From Vulcanimicrobiota bacterium (GTDB lineage Bacteria; Eremiobacterota; Eremiobacteria; Baltobacterales; Baltobacteraceae): 9,333 nt of DNA. This document shows positions 7,360-9,333 of this stretch, one piece after another. The notes under the pieces were generated by a model. That model saw nothing but the letters and a program-made list of their open reading frames with translations. It searched no databases and was not told the origin of the DNA. The stretch is taken from NCBI GenBank assembly GCA_030042755.1, contig JASHZC010000161.1, forward strand, positions 1 through 9,333. The letters are read 5' to 3'. The position numbers and the translations under genes are program-made. Numbering within the stretch: the first letter of the stretch is position 1; each line of letters opens with the position of its first letter.

Positions 7360-8126
7360 CCACGTACGAGTTCCTCCGCTAACGCCACGTCGCTGACGCG
7401 GTCGACGTTGACGGCGATCTGCGCGTGCGGCGAGGCGAGCGCGCGGACGGGAGCGCCGAGGAGGTGCGACGCGCGGCGTTCGGCGTCGGAGATCGAGAGC
7501 CGTCCCAGGGCAAACCGGGCCAGCACGTCCCATCCGAAGAGTGAAGCGAGTGCGAGCGGGTTTTTGCGTGCGGCGCCGAGGCGCTCGATGAACCCTTCAA
7601 GCGCGGGGAGAACGCGCGGCTTGATCGCAACGAAACCGCCGCCGCAAAACGTCCCTTCGCGCAGGCGCGCCCAGGTGTGCGGTACGTCGGGATATGCGGC
7701 CAGGTGGACGCGCCGCTCGACGCAGCTGTAACCGAGGTCCGGATCGATCGCGCGCGCATACGTTACGAAATCATCGACGGATTCGGGCGTGAGCACCGGC
7801 AAATCGGAGGTGCTAAGCAAAACCAATTCGGCCCCGGGCAGCCCGTTCAGACCGCTGTGCAGGCTTTCACGGATCTTCTTTCCGTCCGCGCGCAGCTCGT
7901 CGGCTAGCGCGAGGGCAGAATCGCCATGCGCTGCTTGCGGTGCGACGACCGTGATGCGCCCGATCGTGGTACTCGCTCGCAGTGCACGCAACGTGCGCTC
8001 GACGAGCGTCACGCCGTTGATGCGCACGAACGCCTTGTTAACGGCTCCCGGTTCGAGTGCGGCAACGTCGTCGGCCGGCCCACCGGCCAGAACGACGGCC
8101 GCCGTCAAACCGCGTTGCTCCGCCAC
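7356..8126 (-). CDS. MobA/NTP-transferase-like nucleotidyltransferase, substrate unknown
   Basis: A 256-residue GT-A-fold nucleotidyltransferase of the MobA-like group (Pfam NTP_transf_3 type), predicted to transfer a nucleotide from an NTP to a phosphorylated or cofactor substrate. Visible features are the N-terminal AAVVLAGG (9-16), the NKAFVRINGVTLVERTLRAL segment (30-49) with the lysine and the signature 'GxxLVERTL', the metal-binding TSDLPVLTPESV (106-117, D108), CGGGFVAIKP (161-170), and a C-terminal VNVDRVSDVALAEEL typical of the fold's last strand and helix. The glycine-rich nucleotide loop is short and altered (LAGGPADD rather than LAGGxSxRMG). It starts at GTG 8126, 22 bases inside ispE, with no clear Shine-Dalgarno, so translation may depend on ispE. 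To my knowledge, similar proteins sit beside ispE in other bacteria, but no function has been settled. It is not a convincing IspD or MobA. Confidence 0.8.
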   Translation of the reverse strand: MAEQRGLTAAVVLAGGPADDVAALEPGAVNKAFVRINGVTLVERTLRALRASTTIGRITVVAPQAAHGDSALALADELRADGKKIRESLHSGLNGLPGAELVLLSTSDLPVLTPESVDDFVTYARAIDPDLGYSCVERRVHLAAYPDVPHTWARLREGTFCGGGFVAIKPRVLPALEGFIERLGAARKNPLALASLFGWDVLARFALGRLSISDAERRASHLLGAPVRALASPHAQIAVNVDRVSDVALAEELVRG

Positions 8127-8980
8127 GATCGGCTTTGGGCAAACGCGGTTTGAAACCGCTTGTACGATTCTTCCAAATCGAGCCGCTCCACGGTCGCGCG
8201 AATCGCTTCCGCATCGGGAGCGATCGTGAAGACCGCAGACCCGGAACCGGCCAACAGCACCTTCTGCGCCCCGGCACGACGCAGTGCATCGATCGCGCGC
8301 GAGACCTCGGGTGTCGACGCAGCGATGACATCGTGAAAGTCATTACTCATCGCGCGAACGACCGCATCGAAATCGCCGCGCTGCAGGGCCTCGACGATGC
8401 TCAGCGAGACCGACGTATTGCGCGGCCGGGTCGAACGCGGCTGCCGATCCAGTTGCGCGTACGCGGCAGCGGTCGATACCGAAGCGGGCGGTTTTACGAC
8501 CAGCACGTGCCACGGCGGAATTGCGCCCACTGCCGTGACGCGCTCGCCCGTTCCTTCGACAAGTGCTCCGGACTCGGCCAGGAAAAACGGTACGTCCGAT
8601 CCTAGCCCGCGTGCGACACGGAGCCAGTCCGCCTCGACGTTGCGGCCGAACCCTCCCTCCATCGCGGCGCGCAACACCCCGGCCGCGTCGCTTGACCCTC
8701 CGCCCAATCCGGCCTGCGACGGTATCGCCTTGTCCAGCTCGATCTTCAGCGCCGCATTCGGTGCGACCGCGCGCGCCGCTCGCACCGCGAGGTTGTCGTC
8801 ACCCGAGAGTGCGGGATCGTTGCAGGTGAATGAGAAACGCTCGGCCGGTTCGATCTGCAATTCGTCCGCGAGCTCGAGCGGCACCATGACACTGCGCAGC
8901 GTATGGTAGCCGTCGTCGCGACGTTCGAGAACTTCGAGCGTGAGGTTGATCTTGGCCGGGCACGCGATCGTCATCCGCAT
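8105..8980 (-). CDS. ispE: 4-diphosphocytidyl-2-C-methyl-D-erythritol kinase
   Basis: IspE phosphorylates CDP-methylerythritol at the 2-hydroxyl with ATP, step four of the MEP isoprenoid pathway, in the cytoplasm. The 291-residue protein is full length. It has the N-terminal PAKINLTLEVLERRDDGYH block (K10 equals the catalytic lysine), the GHMP ATP-binding loop PSQAGLGGGSSDAA (87-100), the conserved LGSDVPFFL (D129, equivalent to the catalytic aspartate of E. coli IspE), and the C-terminal LLAGSGSAVFTI motif (242-253). Two start codons are possible, ATG 8980 and ATG 8974 two codons later; neither has a Shine-Dalgarno sequence. The stop lies 22 bases inside the downstream nucleotidyltransferase gene, which marks a two-gene operon. 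The gene is divergent from the partial gene at 9032. Confidence 0.96.
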   Translation of the reverse strand: MRMTIACPAKINLTLEVLERRDDGYHTLRSVMVPLELADELQIEPAERFSFTCNDPALSGDDNLAVRAARAVAPNAALKIELDKAIPSQAGLGGGSSDAAGVLRAAMEGGFGRNVEADWLRVARGLGSDVPFFLAESGALVEGTGERVTAVGAIPPWHVLVVKPPASVSTAAAYAQLDRQPRSTRPRNTSVSLSIVEALQRGDFDAVVRAMSNDFHDVIAASTPEVSRAIDALRRAGAQKVLLAGSGSAVFTIAPDAEAIRATVERLDLEESYKRFQTAFAQSRSWRSNAV

Positions 8981-8982
8981 CA

Positions 8983-9011
8983 GTTTCAGGCGAAAGGGGC
9001 GTTTGCGTCAA
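8983..9011 (-). promoter_or_regulatory. Possible ispE promoter
   Basis: On the - strand TTGACG (9011-9006) matches five of six -35 bases. Exactly 17 bases later comes TGAAAC (8988-8983), a poor -10 with three of six matches. Initiation about seven bases after it would fall at the second ispE ATG (8974), again suggesting a leaderless message. The -10 is weak, so this is tentative. Confidence 0.3.
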
Positions 9012-9031
9012 GGGCGTAGGAATCAAGAACG

Positions 9032-9333
9032 ATGGGTCCGAGCTATGACGCGCAGCGCAACGAATATTGCGCGTACGTCGTCCCGGAATCGCAAACGCCG
9101 TATGGGCTTTTGCTGGGGAACTACAAGTGCTACGCGCAGTCGACTGCCAAGAGCGGCGTGCGCGGGTTGTGGGACGCCGACACCGACCGGATCATCTTCG
9201 GAACCCATCAAATCGCATATCGCATCGCCGATAGCACGCAGACGCTTTTCCCGCATCAAATCTCGCGCGAACTGACGTTTCTTCCGTACGCACAGATTGC
9301 CGAATTTACGCTGGAGCATCGCGTCCACGTCAC
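9032..9333 (+). CDS. Unrecognised protein, N-terminal 100 residues (3' end outside window)
   Basis: An open frame begins at ATG 9032 and reaches the window end without a stop, giving 100 complete codons. An in-frame TAG at 9017-9019 bounds it upstream. AGGA at 9018-9021, ten bases before the ATG, is a weak ribosome binding site. The protein begins MGPSYDAQRNEYCAYVV and includes LLLGNYKCYA, GLWDADTDRIIFG and RELTFLPYAQIAEF. It is rich in Tyr, Ile and Asp, has no signal peptide or membrane segment, and reads like the start of a folded soluble protein. Codon choice (GAC, ATC, CGC, GCG) matches the confirmed genes. The antisense frame over the same bases is less protein-like. I do not recognise the family. 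It is transcribed away from ispE and is not part of that operon. Confidence 0.7.
   Translation, partial: MGPSYDAQRNEYCAYVVPESQTPYGLLLGNYKCYAQSTAKSGVRGLWDADTDRIIFGTHQIAYRIADSTQTLFPHQISRELTFLPYAQIAEFTLEHRVHV

Noticed and set aside
8940..9275. 111-codon + strand frame spanning the ispE start and the 9032 gene
   Set aside because: It is Arg-rich, begins inside ispE on the opposite strand, and competes with the more protein-like frame starting at 9032.
9023..9328. 101-codon - strand frame opposite the 9032 gene
   Set aside because: Its translation lacks recognisable motifs and would overlap the better + strand frame entirely; it also ends next to the ispE start, leaving little room for the ispE promoter.

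Overview
This is a gene-dense, high-GC bacterial window (hand estimate in the low 60s percent), with protein-coding genes packed on both strands and almost no intergenic space. I see no tRNA, rRNA, CRISPR array, insertion sequence or phage gene. The codon style, MEP-pathway gene and gene neighbourhood suggest an environmental bacterium from a poorly cultured GC-rich phylum. Candidatus Eremiobacterota (WPS-2) is my guess from general impression only.

Region 1 (1-3404, + strand) is a galactose operon. It holds the C-terminal half of galactokinase (galK), a complete galactose-1-phosphate uridylyltransferase (galT, ATGA overlap with galK) and a GH35 beta-galactosidase with a Tat-like signal peptide that starts on the base after the galT stop. 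Together they form a short route: the exported hydrolase frees galactose outside the cytoplasm, GalK phosphorylates it and GalT moves it into the Leloir pathway. No transporter or galE is visible; they may lie upstream.

Region 2 (3410-6729, - strand) is a two-gene DNA-repair-type operon. A RecB/AddB-type PD-(D/E)XK nuclease with a four-cysteine Fe-S signature comes first. It is coupled by an ATGA overlap to a divergent UvrD/AddA-like superfamily 1 helicase. The order nuclease then helicase recalls addB-addA, but both proteins are much smaller than AddB and AddA. This is the most unusual part of the window. A 26-bp perfect palindrome sits inside the 3' end of the helicase gene, just past the convergent beta-galactosidase stop.

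Region 3 (6730-9333) holds ubiX (flavin prenyltransferase, +) behind a perfect TATAAT box that implies a leaderless mRNA. It meets, by overlapping stop codons, a - strand pair: ispE (MEP pathway kinase) followed by a MobA-like nucleotidyltransferase of unknown substrate, overlapping ispE by 22 bp. Divergent from ispE, an unrecognised + strand gene begins at 9032 and runs off the window. UbiX consumes dimethylallyl phosphate and IspE helps make isoprenoid precursors, so there is a loose isoprenoid theme, but the genes are not in one operon.
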